Assembly: GCA_023441125.1 (NCBI GenBank)
Contig: JAEZQV010000412.1
Location: 1-20,125, forward strand
Reading direction: 5' to 3'
Length of the DNA: 20,125 nt
DNA from: Bacillota bacterium
Lineage (GTDB): Bacteria > Bacillota_C > Negativicutes > Sporomusales > Sporomusaceae
Below are positions 7,867 to 15,367 of this stretch, piece by piece. A model generated the notes under the pieces. That model was not told where the DNA came from. It did not search any database and saw only the letters and a list, made by a program, of their open reading frames with translations. Position numbers and translations under genes: made by a program. How positions within the stretch are numbered: position 1 is the stretch's first letter; each line of letters begins with the position of its first letter.

Positions 7867-8797
7867 CAAATTTTTCGATAAATCGGGGGAAGCTAAAAAT
7901 ATAGCGCCCAAGATCTTTGCCATCATTCTGGCCATTGTCCTGTGGCTCTATGTCATGAATGAACAGAACCCGCCGATTGAATCCTCGTTCAGCATTCCCC
8001 TGGAAGTCCGCAATGCGGCTACCAGTTATGTGATTAACGACGTACCCGACACCGTCAAAATCAAAATCCGCGGACCGCGCAGCATTGTCGCCGGCGTACT
8101 CAATGGTGACCTCAGGGCCTACATTGATGTAAAAGGCCTGGGAGAAGGCCGCCATACCGTGAAGGTTGTGGCCGCCGTGCCTTCCAGCCTGGAACTGGTG
8201 GAAATCACGCCGGATAAATTGCCGCTGGTCATTGATGCGACCGTCAGCAAGCAGCTGCCGGTCGAGGTCCGGGTCGACGGCGCGCCTGCCAAAGGCATTC
8301 TGACCGGCAAAGTGGCGGCCGCCAATCAGCAGGTTACCCTGGAAGGTCCGAAAAGCCTGGTGAGCGCCGTAGGAAAAGTCGTGGCGCCGGTGGATCTGAC
8401 CGGCAAATCGGCTGATTTCACCGCCGATGCGCGGCTGGTGCCCGTCAACCAGCAAGGCAAGGAAATCGAGGGTCTGACCATTTATCCGGAAAAAACCCAG
8501 GTATCGGTCAGCCTGACACCAATCGCCAAAAAAATGCTGGACGTCAAGCTGGTTACCCAGGGTACCCTGCCGGACGGTTTGGTTATTAAGGGCATTGTGG
8601 CCCAGCCGGAAAAAGTGGAAGTCAGTGAGACTGCGGCCGGCAAAGACAGCAGCAAGGTGGAGGTCGTGTACACCGAGCCGGTTAGTCTGACCGATATCAG
8701 GCAGGATACCACCAGGGAAGTAAGACTTTTGCTGCCGGAAGGATTGACGGTTACGCCGGCCACTATCAAAGTTACCATCAAAGTCGGACCACGCTAA
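7859..8797 (+). CDS. cdaR: CdaA regulatory protein CdaR (YbbR domains)
   Basis: Membrane-anchored extracytoplasmic protein that, in studied Firmicutes, binds CdaA and tunes c-di-AMP synthesis. The 312 residues begin with a short cytoplasmic tail and one transmembrane helix (about 17-34, KIFAIILAIVLWLYVMNE). About three YbbR-type beta domains follow, recognisable by repeated patterns such as VPDTVKIKIRGPRSIV, QVTLEGPKSLVSAVGKV and AQPEKVEVSE. ATG 7859 overlaps the cdaA stop by 8 nt and has GGAGG 7 nt upstream. It has no catalytic motifs. The stop is followed after 15 nt by the oxidoreductase gene, consistent with one operon. Confidence 0.92.
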   Translation: MVNKFFDKSGEAKNIAPKIFAIILAIVLWLYVMNEQNPPIESSFSIPLEVRNAATSYVINDVPDTVKIKIRGPRSIVAGVLNGDLRAYIDVKGLGEGRHTVKVVAAVPSSLELVEITPDKLPLVIDATVSKQLPVEVRVDGAPAKGILTGKVAAANQQVTLEGPKSLVSAVGKVVAPVDLTGKSADFTADARLVPVNQQGKEIEGLTIYPEKTQVSVSLTPIAKKMLDVKLVTQGTLPDGLVIKGIVAQPEKVEVSETAAGKDSSKVEVVYTEPVSLTDIRQDTTREVRLLLPEGLTVTPATIKVTIKVGPR

Positions 8798-8812
8798 AGG
8801 AGATAGGAACCC

Positions 8813-10408
8813 TTGCTTAAAATCAGCAATTTTCGTGTCCCTTTAACTGAGGATACACCGCTGGAGCGTTTAGCGGCCAGACGTCTTAAACTGCCGCCGG
8901 CTGCCGTCCGGCAGGTGACCATTGTACGCCGGGCCGTGGACGCGCGCCGGAAAAATAATATTCATTTTGTCTATACCCTGGCAGTGGATGTGACCGTGCC
9001 GCCGGGCCAGGCGCTGACCCGCCTGGCCGGCGACAGGGATGTTGCAGAGGTTACACCGCAGGCTGCGGAAGAAATAATACCGGGCAATAAAAAGCTGACC
9101 GACCGTCCCGTCGTGGTGGGGGCGGGTCCGGCCGGCTTATTTGCCGCTTATATGCTGGCCCAGTACGGCTTTAAACCGCTGCTCATAGAGCGGGGGCGGG
9201 ATGTTGACCGGCGCGCCCGCGATATCGCCGATTTTTGGCGGACAGGCAGGCTGGAGGAAAGCAGCAATGTGCAGTTCGGCGAGGGCGGCGCCGGCACGTT
9301 TTCCGACGGCAAGCTAACCACCCGGGTAACCGATCCGCGGATGGCCGCCGTCCTGGCCATCATGGTAGCGGCCGGGGCGCCGCCGGAGATAAAATACCTG
9401 CATAAACCCCATATCGGCACTGATAAACTCCGGCAGGTTGTGAAAAATATCCGTAACCGGATTATTGAAATGGGCGGACAGGTTGAGTTTGAGTCGCGGC
9501 TGACAGCCGTTGAAACCACCGCAGGCGGCCTGAAAGGACTCACCATTAATGACAGCCGCCGGCTGCCGTGTCAGGCCTTGTTTTTGGCCATTGGCCACAG
9601 CGCCCGTGATACCTACCGGCTCCTCTATGACGCCCGGGTAGCCATGGAAGCCAAAGCCTTTGCCATTGGTGTGCGCATTGAACATCCGCAGGAACTCATT
9701 GATCGGTCGCAATACGGCGCTGCCGCCGGCCATCCCAAGCTGGGAGCCGCCGACTATGCCCTGGTCTATCAGGACCGGGCGACAGGCCGGGCAGCCTATT
9801 CCTTCTGTATGTGCCCGGGCGGGCTGGTGGTAGCGGCAGCCTCGGAACAGGGCGGCGTCGTCACCAACGGCATGAGCCTTTTTAGCCGGGACTCCGGCAT
9901 TGCCAACAGCGCGCTGGCCGTCACCGTCAATCCGGCCGATTGCGGTCCGGAGATTCTCGCCGGCATCGAGTTTCAGCGCCGGTATGAACGACTGGCCTTT
10001 CAAGCGGGCGGACAGAGCTATGCCGCACCGGCCCAGACGGTAGGCGATTTTCTCGCCGGCAAAAGCGGCGGCGCCAGCTATCTGGTCACTCCCAGCTACC
10101 GGCCCGGGGTAACGCCTGCCGATCTCCGGGAATGCCTGCCGGAATTTGTTACGGCCACACTGGCCCGGGCGTTACCCGATTTTGGCCGCAAAATCCACGG
10201 CTTCGACCAGCCGGGGGCTGTGCTTACCGGGGTGGAGACCCGCACTTCGGCGCCGGTCCGGATTGTGCGCGGGCCGGATTTCGTTTCGGTCAACACCGGC
10301 GGACTGTATCCGATTGGCGAAGGCGCCGGCTATGCCGGCGGCATTATGAGCGCCGCCCTGGACGGGATGAACGCGGCCATTCGGTTTATACAGGAATACA
10401 AACCATGA
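8813..10408 (+). CDS. FAD-dependent oxidoreductase, COG2509 type
   Basis: Uncharacterised flavoprotein dehydrogenase of 531 residues. An N-terminal extension (about 1-90, rich in basic residues) precedes a Rossmann FAD-binding motif, VVGAGPAGLFAAYMLA, with GxGxxG at 103-108, then ERG for ribose binding. The family-specific NVQFGEGGAGTFSDGK follows (GEGGAGTFSDGK near 156-167), and a C-terminal GEGAGYAGGIMSAALDG closes the FAD site. The start is TTG 8813, with AAGGAGA 9 nt upstream; no better ATG is present. Substrate and physiological role are not known to me. It sits between cdaR and glmM with a 15-nt gap before it and 32 nt after, so it is probably expressed with the c-di-AMP genes. Confidence 0.87.
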   Translation: MLKISNFRVPLTEDTPLERLAARRLKLPPAAVRQVTIVRRAVDARRKNNIHFVYTLAVDVTVPPGQALTRLAGDRDVAEVTPQAAEEIIPGNKKLTDRPVVVGAGPAGLFAAYMLAQYGFKPLLIERGRDVDRRARDIADFWRTGRLEESSNVQFGEGGAGTFSDGKLTTRVTDPRMAAVLAIMVAAGAPPEIKYLHKPHIGTDKLRQVVKNIRNRIIEMGGQVEFESRLTAVETTAGGLKGLTINDSRRLPCQALFLAIGHSARDTYRLLYDARVAMEAKAFAIGVRIEHPQELIDRSQYGAAAGHPKLGAADYALVYQDRATGRAAYSFCMCPGGLVVAAASEQGGVVTNGMSLFSRDSGIANSALAVTVNPADCGPEILAGIEFQRRYERLAFQAGGQSYAAPAQTVGDFLAGKSGGASYLVTPSYRPGVTPADLRECLPEFVTATLARALPDFGRKIHGFDQPGAVLTGVETRTSAPVRIVRGPDFVSVNTGGLYPIGEGAGYAGGIMSAALDGMNAAIRFIQEYKP

Positions 10409-10440
10409 TGTACGGAATTGAAAGGGGTATATAACATACA

Positions 10441-11781
10441 ATGGCAAGACTATTTGGCACTGATGGCGTGCGTGGCTTAGCGAACACCGAACTTACGCCC
10501 GAACTGGCTTTTACAATGGGCCGGGCAGCAACCTATTATTTTGGCAGGGAACACAGCCGGCCGGTATTTTATATTGGCCGCGATACCCGCATCTCCGGTC
10601 AGATGCTGGAAGCCGCTTTAGCGGCCGGTATCTGCTCGGCCGGCGGCGAGGCCGTCCTCCTGGGCGTGGTGCCTACGCCGGCCGTCGCCTATCTGACCCG
10701 GATGCAGGGAGCCCAGGCCGGAGTAGTCATTTCGGCCTCCCACAACCCGTATCCCGACAACGGCATCAAATTTTTCGCCGCCACCGGCTACAAGCTGCCG
10801 GATGCTGTGGAGGATGAACTGGAACAACTCATTGAAGCCGACGCCGATACCATGCCGCGGCCAACTGCCGACGGTGTGGGCTTTATTACCGGCCGACACA
10901 AATTATTAGATAAATATATTGAATATGCCGTCGGTACGGTGGGATCGCCGCTAACCGGCCTGAAAATTGTCATCGACTGCGCCAATGGCGCTGCTTATGA
11001 AGCGGCTCCCGCCGCCTTCCGGAAACTGGGGGCGGAAGTAATCGTCCTTAACGACCGGCCGGACGGCATCAACATCAACGCCGGCTGCGGCTCTACCCAC
11101 CTGGAACAGCTGCAGGCGGCGGTTGTTGAGCATAATGCCCAGCTGGGTCTGGCCAACGACGGTGACGCCGACCGCTGCCTGGCCGTGGATGAAACCGGAA
11201 CGGCTATTGACGGCGACCAGATCATGCTGATTTGCGCCCTGGAAATGCTCCGGCAGAATACTCTGCCGGAGAAAACACTCGTTGCCACCGTGATGAGCAA
11301 CCTTGGCCTGCATCAGGCCATGAAAAAAGCCGGCGGCAAGGTACTCGTCACGCCGGTGGGCGACCGCTATGTCCTGGAAGCCATGGTGAAGCAAAACCTG
11401 GTGCTGGGCGGCGAACAGTCCGGGCATATTATCTTCAGCCAGCACAGCACCACCGGCGACGGTCTGATCACGGCGCTCAAGCTGGCTGCCGCCCTGAAAC
11501 AAAGCAACAAAAAAATGTCGGAACTGGCCCGGGTAATGACCCGCTTCCCGCAGCTTTTAGTCAATATCCGCGTCAGGAGCAAGGACGGCTGGGAAACGAA
11601 CGCCAATATCGCCGCCGCCATCAAAGCCGGCGAAGACGAACTGGGCGACAACGGCCGGATTCTGGTGCGGCCCTCAGGCACCGAACCGCTCATCCGCGTC
11701 ATGGCCGAAGGTCCGGTACTGGCTGATCTGGAGCGCATTGTCGCCGCCATTGCCGATGTAATTAAAGCGGAACAAGCCTAA
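10441..11781 (+). CDS. glmM: Phosphoglucosamine mutase
   Basis: Interconverts glucosamine-6-phosphate and glucosamine-1-phosphate for UDP-GlcNAc synthesis. The 446-residue length and the canonical start MARLFGTDGVRGLAN support ATG 10441. The phosphoserine loop SASHNP is at 98-103 with catalytic S100, the metal-binding DGDADR at 240-245, the sugar-binding GGEQSGHII further on, and the phosphate-binding RPSGTEPLIR at 410-419. The ribosome site AAAGGGG (10421-10427) is 13 nt from the ATG, longer than usual. GlmM is known to bind and inhibit CdaA in several Firmicutes, so its place in the cda operon fits a regulatory link. glmS, supplying its substrate, is next. Confidence 0.97.
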   Translation: MARLFGTDGVRGLANTELTPELAFTMGRAATYYFGREHSRPVFYIGRDTRISGQMLEAALAAGICSAGGEAVLLGVVPTPAVAYLTRMQGAQAGVVISASHNPYPDNGIKFFAATGYKLPDAVEDELEQLIEADADTMPRPTADGVGFITGRHKLLDKYIEYAVGTVGSPLTGLKIVIDCANGAAYEAAPAAFRKLGAEVIVLNDRPDGININAGCGSTHLEQLQAAVVEHNAQLGLANDGDADRCLAVDETGTAIDGDQIMLICALEMLRQNTLPEKTLVATVMSNLGLHQAMKKAGGKVLVTPVGDRYVLEAMVKQNLVLGGEQSGHIIFSQHSTTGDGLITALKLAAALKQSNKKMSELARVMTRFPQLLVNIRVRSKDGWETNANIAAAIKAGEDELGDNGRILVRPSGTEPLIRVMAEGPVLADLERIVAAIADVIKAEQA

Positions 11782-11788
11782 ACAGATA

Positions 11789-11817
11789 TTGACCGGCAGG
11801 GTAAACTGTATTACAAT
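11789..11817 (+). promoter_or_regulatory. Sigma70-type promoter for glmS
   Basis: TTGACC (11789-11794) and TACAAT (11812-11817) are separated by exactly 17 nt, each one mismatch from consensus. Transcription should start near 11824, giving a leader of about 345 nt before the glmS start. It begins 7 nt after the glmM stop and probably gives glmS expression independent of the cda operon. Confidence 0.75.
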
Positions 11818-11829
11818 AGTATAAATATG

Positions 11830-11859
11830 GCGAAGGAGCACTATATAGTGCTCCTTTGC
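11830..11859 (+). other. Perfect hairpin at the 5' end of the glmS leader
   Basis: GGAGCACTATATAGTGCTCC is palindromic and the pairing extends outward to GCGAAGG/CCTTTGC with one G-T pair, about 14 bp. It begins roughly 6 nt after the predicted transcription start. There is no T-run, so for the glmS transcript it is more likely a 5' stabilising stem-loop or operator than a terminator. It could still slow read-through from glmM. Confidence 0.6.
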
Positions 11860-11890
11860 ATATGTTAATTATTATTTGGGGGAGGTGAGA

Positions 11891-11911
11891 ATGACAGCAA
11901 AAGGCGGATAA
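11891..11911 (+). CDS. Possible six-codon leader ORF (MTAKGG)
   Basis: ATG-ACA-GCA-AAA-GGC-GGA-TAA is preceded by a strong Shine-Dalgarno (GGGGGAGGTGAG, 11878-11889), with GGAGG 5 nt from the ATG. It lies between the 5' hairpin and the glmS ribozyme. The ribosome site is better than that of several real genes here, yet the peptide is only six residues. It may be a translated leader or only a purine-rich stretch; conservation is unknown. Confidence 0.35.
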   Translation: MTAKGG

Positions 11912-11939
11912 GAACCACGGTTGTATCAAAAACTAAGCA

Positions 11940-12069
11940 AAAGCGCTGGTGCTTGGCAGGTGAGCCAAGCAGACGAGGCAGAGGTTTATCGAGCAGTCAG
12001 CGGGTACCTCTCGGCAACTGCAGTCGTAAGCTGACCGACAAACCCGCAGGGCGACCTGCGGAACAAAAC
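11940..12069 (+). ncRNA. glmS ribozyme/riboswitch (glucosamine-6-phosphate activated)
   Basis: Self-cleaving RNA that uses glucosamine-6-phosphate as cofactor and lowers glmS mRNA when the product is abundant. The conserved order is visible: A|GCGC, with predicted cleavage between 11942 and 11943; a P1-type hairpin GCTTGGC/GCCAAGC (11951-11957/11964-11970); GACGAGG (11972-11978); TTTATCGA; GCGGGTACCTCTCGGC; CAGTCGTAAG; then ACAAACC. CAGAGG pairs with CCTCTC, as in the core. A perfect CCGCAGG-GCGA-CCTGCGG hairpin with a GNRA loop (12044-12061) is the likely peripheral P4 stem. It lies about 100 nt upstream of the glmS start, in the expected place and orientation. Exact 3' boundary is approximate. 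Confidence 0.9.
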
Positions 12070-12154
12070 GGCGGCAGGCAGTTATCCTATATTGCCATGG
12101 GCCGTGCGCCTGGCAGTCTGTTTCCCTATGGAAAAACAAGTAAATGACAATTTT

Positions 12155-12160
12155 AGGAGG
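12155..12160 (+). promoter_or_regulatory. Ribosome binding site that sets the glmS start
   Basis: AGGAGG is 9 nt before ATG 12170. This start places cysteine at position 2, the obligatory N-terminal nucleophile after methionine removal. Longer readings from 12092 would bury it. Confidence 0.9.
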
Positions 12161-12169
12161 CTTCTATAT

Positions 12170-13999
12170 ATGTGTGGTATTGTAGGCTATATCGGCCCGG
12201 ATCAGGCAGCGCCTTTTTTATTGGAGGGTTTGAGCAAACTGGAATACCGGGGGTATGACTCGGCCGGTATTGCCGTATTTGACGGCAATGCAATCCATGT
12301 GGATAAAAGTGTCGGCCGCCTGAGCGTCCTGGCTAAAAAAGTCGAGCTTAAACCGCTTACCGGTCATCTGGGCATTGGCCATACCCGTTGGGCTACGCAT
12401 GGCCGCCCGTCCGATGCCAACTCGCATCCGCATACCGACTGCACCGGCAAATTCGTTGTCGTGCATAACGGTATCATTGAGAATTACCTGCACCTCAAAG
12501 AGCAGCTGATTACCAAAGGGCATACATTCACCTCGGAAACGGATACCGAAGTGGTGGCCCATCTGGTCGAAGAATGCTATCAGGGCGACTTCGAGGCAGC
12601 TGTCAAGAAAGTGCTGGAGCAGATTGAGGGTTCCTATGCCCTGGTATTCATGTGCCAGGATGAGCCCGGTAAACTCATCTGCACCAAACAGGATAATCCG
12701 CTGGTAATTGGCCTGGGCGAAGGCGAGAATTTTATCGCCTCCGATATTCCGGCCATCATCAGCCGCACCCGTAAAACCTATATCCTAAGTGACGGCGAAC
12801 TGGCCATTGTGACCAAAGATTCGGTCTGGGTCATGAACCGCCAGGGCGTGCCTGTCACCAAAAAGGTTTTTGAAGTCAACTGGGATGCCGAAGCAGCCGA
12901 AAAAGGCGGCTACGAGCATTTCATGATCAAGGAAATTTACGAGCAGCCCAAAGCGGTACGGGAGACCATGACCGGCCGTTTGGCCAAGGATGACAGCGGC
13001 GTAAATTTCGACGAGCTCAAATGGAGCAAATACGATGTGGCCGCCATCAAGAAAATATCCATTGTCGCCTGCGGCACCGCCTATCACGCCGGCATTGTCG
13101 GCAAATACCTGCTCGAAAACCTGGCCCGTATCCCGGTCGAAGTGGATGTGGCTTCCGAGTTCCGCTACCGCTCCCCGCTTATCGACGACCAGACCCTGAC
13201 CATTGTCATCAGCCAGTCCGGCGAAACGCTGGATACCCTGGCAGCGCTCAAGGAAGCCAAAAATCTGGGCGCCCGTACTTTGGCCATCACCAACGTCGTC
13301 GGCTCGTCCATCGCCCGTGAAGCCGATCAGGTCATTTACACCTGGGCCGGCCCGGAAATCGCGGTCGCCTCAACCAAGGCCTACACCACCCAGCTCATTG
13401 TCATGGCGCTCCTGTCCATCTATATGGGCACACTCAAAGGCTCGCTGGCGCAGGAAAAGGTTGAGCAGCTGTGCCGGGAACTCAGAAACCTGCCCGGCCA
13501 GGTGCACGAACTCCTGGAAGACGTCGAACCCATCAAAACCTTCGCCCAGCAGTACGGCTTTAACGAAGACGTATTCTTCATCGGCCGTTCCCTGGATTAT
13601 GCCGTTGCCCTGGAAGGCTCGCTGAAGCTCAAGGAGATTTCCTATATTCACGCTGAAGCCTATGCCGCCGGTGAACTCAAGCACGGTACCCTGGCGCTCA
13701 TCATCGAAGGCGTACCCGTTATTGCCCTGGCTACTCAGAAAGATGTTTATGAGAAAATACTCAGCAACATCAAGGAAGTCAAAGCCCGCGACGCTGTTGT
13801 TATCGGCATGGGCCTCAAAGGCGACACCGAGCTTGCCAAATACGTGGACCATACCATCTATATTCCGGCCACCGGCAAGTTCCTCACCCCGATCTTATCC
13901 GTCATTCCGCTCCAGTTGCTGGCCTATTATGCGGCCGTAACCCGCGGCTGCGACGTCGATAAGCCGCGGAACCTGGCCAAGAGTGTAACAGTCGAATAA
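12170..13999 (+). CDS. glmS: Glutamine-fructose-6-phosphate aminotransferase (isomerising)
   Basis: Makes glucosamine-6-phosphate from fructose-6-phosphate and glutamine, the committed step to UDP-GlcNAc. The product is 609 residues, identical in length to the E. coli enzyme. The N-terminal class II glutaminase domain starts CGIVGYIG with nucleophile C2 and has GHTRWATHG and HNGIIENY. Two SIS sugar-isomerase domains follow (first around SQSGETLDT at 348-356; second with GRSLDYAVALEGSLKLKEISY). The C-terminus NLAKSVTVE contains the lysine (K604 counting Met) that binds the open-chain sugar. It is controlled by the upstream ribozyme and own promoter, and its product feeds GlmM. Confidence 0.98.
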   Translation: MCGIVGYIGPDQAAPFLLEGLSKLEYRGYDSAGIAVFDGNAIHVDKSVGRLSVLAKKVELKPLTGHLGIGHTRWATHGRPSDANSHPHTDCTGKFVVVHNGIIENYLHLKEQLITKGHTFTSETDTEVVAHLVEECYQGDFEAAVKKVLEQIEGSYALVFMCQDEPGKLICTKQDNPLVIGLGEGENFIASDIPAIISRTRKTYILSDGELAIVTKDSVWVMNRQGVPVTKKVFEVNWDAEAAEKGGYEHFMIKEIYEQPKAVRETMTGRLAKDDSGVNFDELKWSKYDVAAIKKISIVACGTAYHAGIVGKYLLENLARIPVEVDVASEFRYRSPLIDDQTLTIVISQSGETLDTLAALKEAKNLGARTLAITNVVGSSIAREADQVIYTWAGPEIAVASTKAYTTQLIVMALLSIYMGTLKGSLAQEKVEQLCRELRNLPGQVHELLEDVEPIKTFAQQYGFNEDVFFIGRSLDYAVALEGSLKLKEISYIHAEAYAAGELKHGTLALIIEGVPVIALATQKDVYEKILSNIKEVKARDAVVIGMGLKGDTELAKYVDHTIYIPATGKFLTPILSVIPLQLLAYYAAVTRGCDVDKPRNLAKSVTVE

Positions 14000-14063
14000 A
14001 GGGATAGTAAATGATGCCGCCTCGTGGGGAAATAAAATAATTAACTTTACTAAAATAGGTAAT

Positions 14064-14092
14064 TTTACTTTGCCACCTTTTTTTGGTAAAAT
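14064..14092 (+). promoter_or_regulatory. Promoter-like pair downstream of glmS
   Basis: TTTACT (14064-14069) and TAAAAT (14087-14092) are spaced by 17 nt in an AT-rich stretch. Transcription would start near 14099 and run into the terminator at 14215-14265. AT-rich sequence makes chance matches more likely. Confidence 0.45.
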
Positions 14093-14098
14093 GTTTTA

Positions 14099-14265
14099 AA
14101 GACCTTCTGTTAATACGATGCACATCGGCCTGGTCATAGAGGCTGAATTAGAAAACAGGGCGTAAGGCCTTGATTTACAAGGGATAATGGTATTTTACAC
14201 ATTGAAAGCAAGACAGCCCCTAAACTGTTTCTCCTTAACCGGAGGAGCTGGTTTAGGGGCTTTTT
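14099..14265 (+). ncRNA. Candidate small RNA between promoter-like boxes and terminator
   Basis: About 165 nt bounded by a promoter-like pair and a strong intrinsic terminator, with no convincing ORF. Internal complementarity includes GATG/CATC, GGCCT with AGGCC, and CTGTT with AACAG, so a compact fold is possible. I do not recognise a known RNA family. The alternative is simply the 3' UTR of glmS, since no other terminator follows glmS. Confidence 0.3.
14215..14265 (+). terminator. Intrinsic terminator
   Basis: AGCCCCTAAAC (14215-14225) pairs perfectly with GTTTAGGGGCT (14251-14261), an 11-bp stem followed by TTTTT (14261-14265) on the + strand. A smaller CTCC/GGAG hairpin sits in the loop. 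It should end transcription from glmS and any small RNA in between. Confidence 0.88.
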
Positions 14266-14413
14266 CTGTTTGTCAATGGCGGTCATGTTCATCTTAATTC
14301 GGTGTCCTCTCAGTATGCACAGCAAACTCGCTACACTTGGTCTCAGAATCGATCTTGCGTACTAGTGCCAAATCATAATATTAAAATATTATTTGAAAAT
14401 TAGGAGGAATTTT

Positions 14414-14554
14414 ATTCCTAAACAAGAATATACAAAAGCGAAGCAAAATGAAAAATATCTCGAAATTAGTTTTTTTATGTTAGTTTATGTTTCAAAGATT
14501 CTGTTATGCCTCTTTCCCGAGCAAACTTTTAGCCGAATGAATTTAACAAACTGA
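14414..14554 (+). other. Short ORF-like stretch with rare ATT start
   Basis: AGGAGG (14402-14407) is followed after 6 nt by ATT, then a 46-residue frame beginning PKQEYTKAKQNEKYLEI and ending in TGA. ATT is a very rare start codon, and the Shine-Dalgarno also forms part of an inverted repeat (TTAGGA...TCCTAA). Its 3' end runs into the first 215-nt repeat. It may be a relic of a coding gene; I recognise no family. Confidence 0.2.
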
Positions 14555-14744
14555 ATATTACTTCTTAATCAACATTGCCTAAGTCTAAAAGATATGACGG
14601 TTGGTCGATCGGTATAGCCGGAAACAGCTATGCTTCCCGTCTGGAAGGAGTGCTATATAAGCGGGCCGATTTCGTCCCTCTTATTTGTTATGGTTACAAC
14701 GAATTTTGTCGCCAAGCGCATCTTTCTTAATGGATGGGGCTTGG
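14529..14744. repeat. Direct repeat, copy 1 (~216 nt)
   Basis: Matches copy 2 at 14853-15067 with about ten differences, five substitutions and five single-base indels, hence about 95% identity. It contains an ATAGC/GCTAT hairpin and a CTTCC/GGAAG hairpin. A TTG-started frame (14575-14730, 51 residues) runs through it, but has no ribosome site, and the frame is broken in copy 2. I do not recognise the unit. Confidence 0.88.
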
Positions 14745-14852
14745 CTTGCTTTTTTGTAAATAACTGGCAAGTCCGGAGACCCAATATTATCACGGAGGTG
14801 AAGGCTTATAGACACGAAAAATAACTGTATTGCCGACCGGTAGACAAGTCGA

Positions 14853-15067
14853 TTAGCCGAATGATTTAACAAACTGAATATCACTTCTTAATCAACATGC
14901 CTAAGTCTAAAAGATATGGCGGTTGGTCGATCGGTATAGCCGGAAACAGCTATGCTTCCCGTCTGGAAAGGAGTGCTATATAAGCGGGCCGCTTTCGTCC
15001 CTCTTATTTGGTTATGGTTACAACGAATTCTGTCGCCAAGCACATCTTTCTTAATGGATGGGCTTGG
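14853..15067. repeat. Direct repeat, copy 2 (~215 nt)
   Basis: Second copy of the unit at 14529-14744, displaced by 323-324 nt and separated by a 108-nt unique spacer. An ATG replaces the TTG of copy 1, but an extra A near 14969 ends the frame after 28 residues (14897-14983). Compensating indels do not restore the copy 1 reading, so protein-coding constraint on both copies is unlikely. Confidence 0.88.
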
Positions 15068-15367
15068 TTTATTTTTTATAACGATTCAGCTTTACAGAAC
15101 TGATTAAAGACCGAAGTAATGAGCAATCGAAGTTTGACTTTAAATATACAGAGCGTATCTCTCTTTAGAAAGTACCTGTTTGGGGAAGGTCTCTATTTTT
15201 CTCCATTGTCGCGAAGATGCCCCGAGATAGGAAAGGGCAGGCGAAAGGAGGTCTTATTTTTAGCGAACAACAGAGTTTTTCTAAACTACCAGTTTAGTAG
15301 CCAGCCAAGCGGCCAACAGTGTGAATCACTCCGCCAGCCAAACTCGGAATCCCGAGGATGAGAGTAA

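Noticed and set aside
11953..12147. 64-codon + strand frame across the glmS leader
   Set aside because: It lies on the glmS ribozyme core, whose conserved RNA motifs explain the sequence; no ribosome site is present.
14630..14824. 64-codon + strand frame over the first long repeat
   Set aside because: It is not kept in the second copy because of indels, has no convincing ribosome site, and the product resembles nothing I know.
15119..15361. 80-codon + strand frame upstream of tpsB
   Set aside because: Weak ribosome site, unremarkable composition, and it runs through hairpins that look regulatory; I would not call it a gene.
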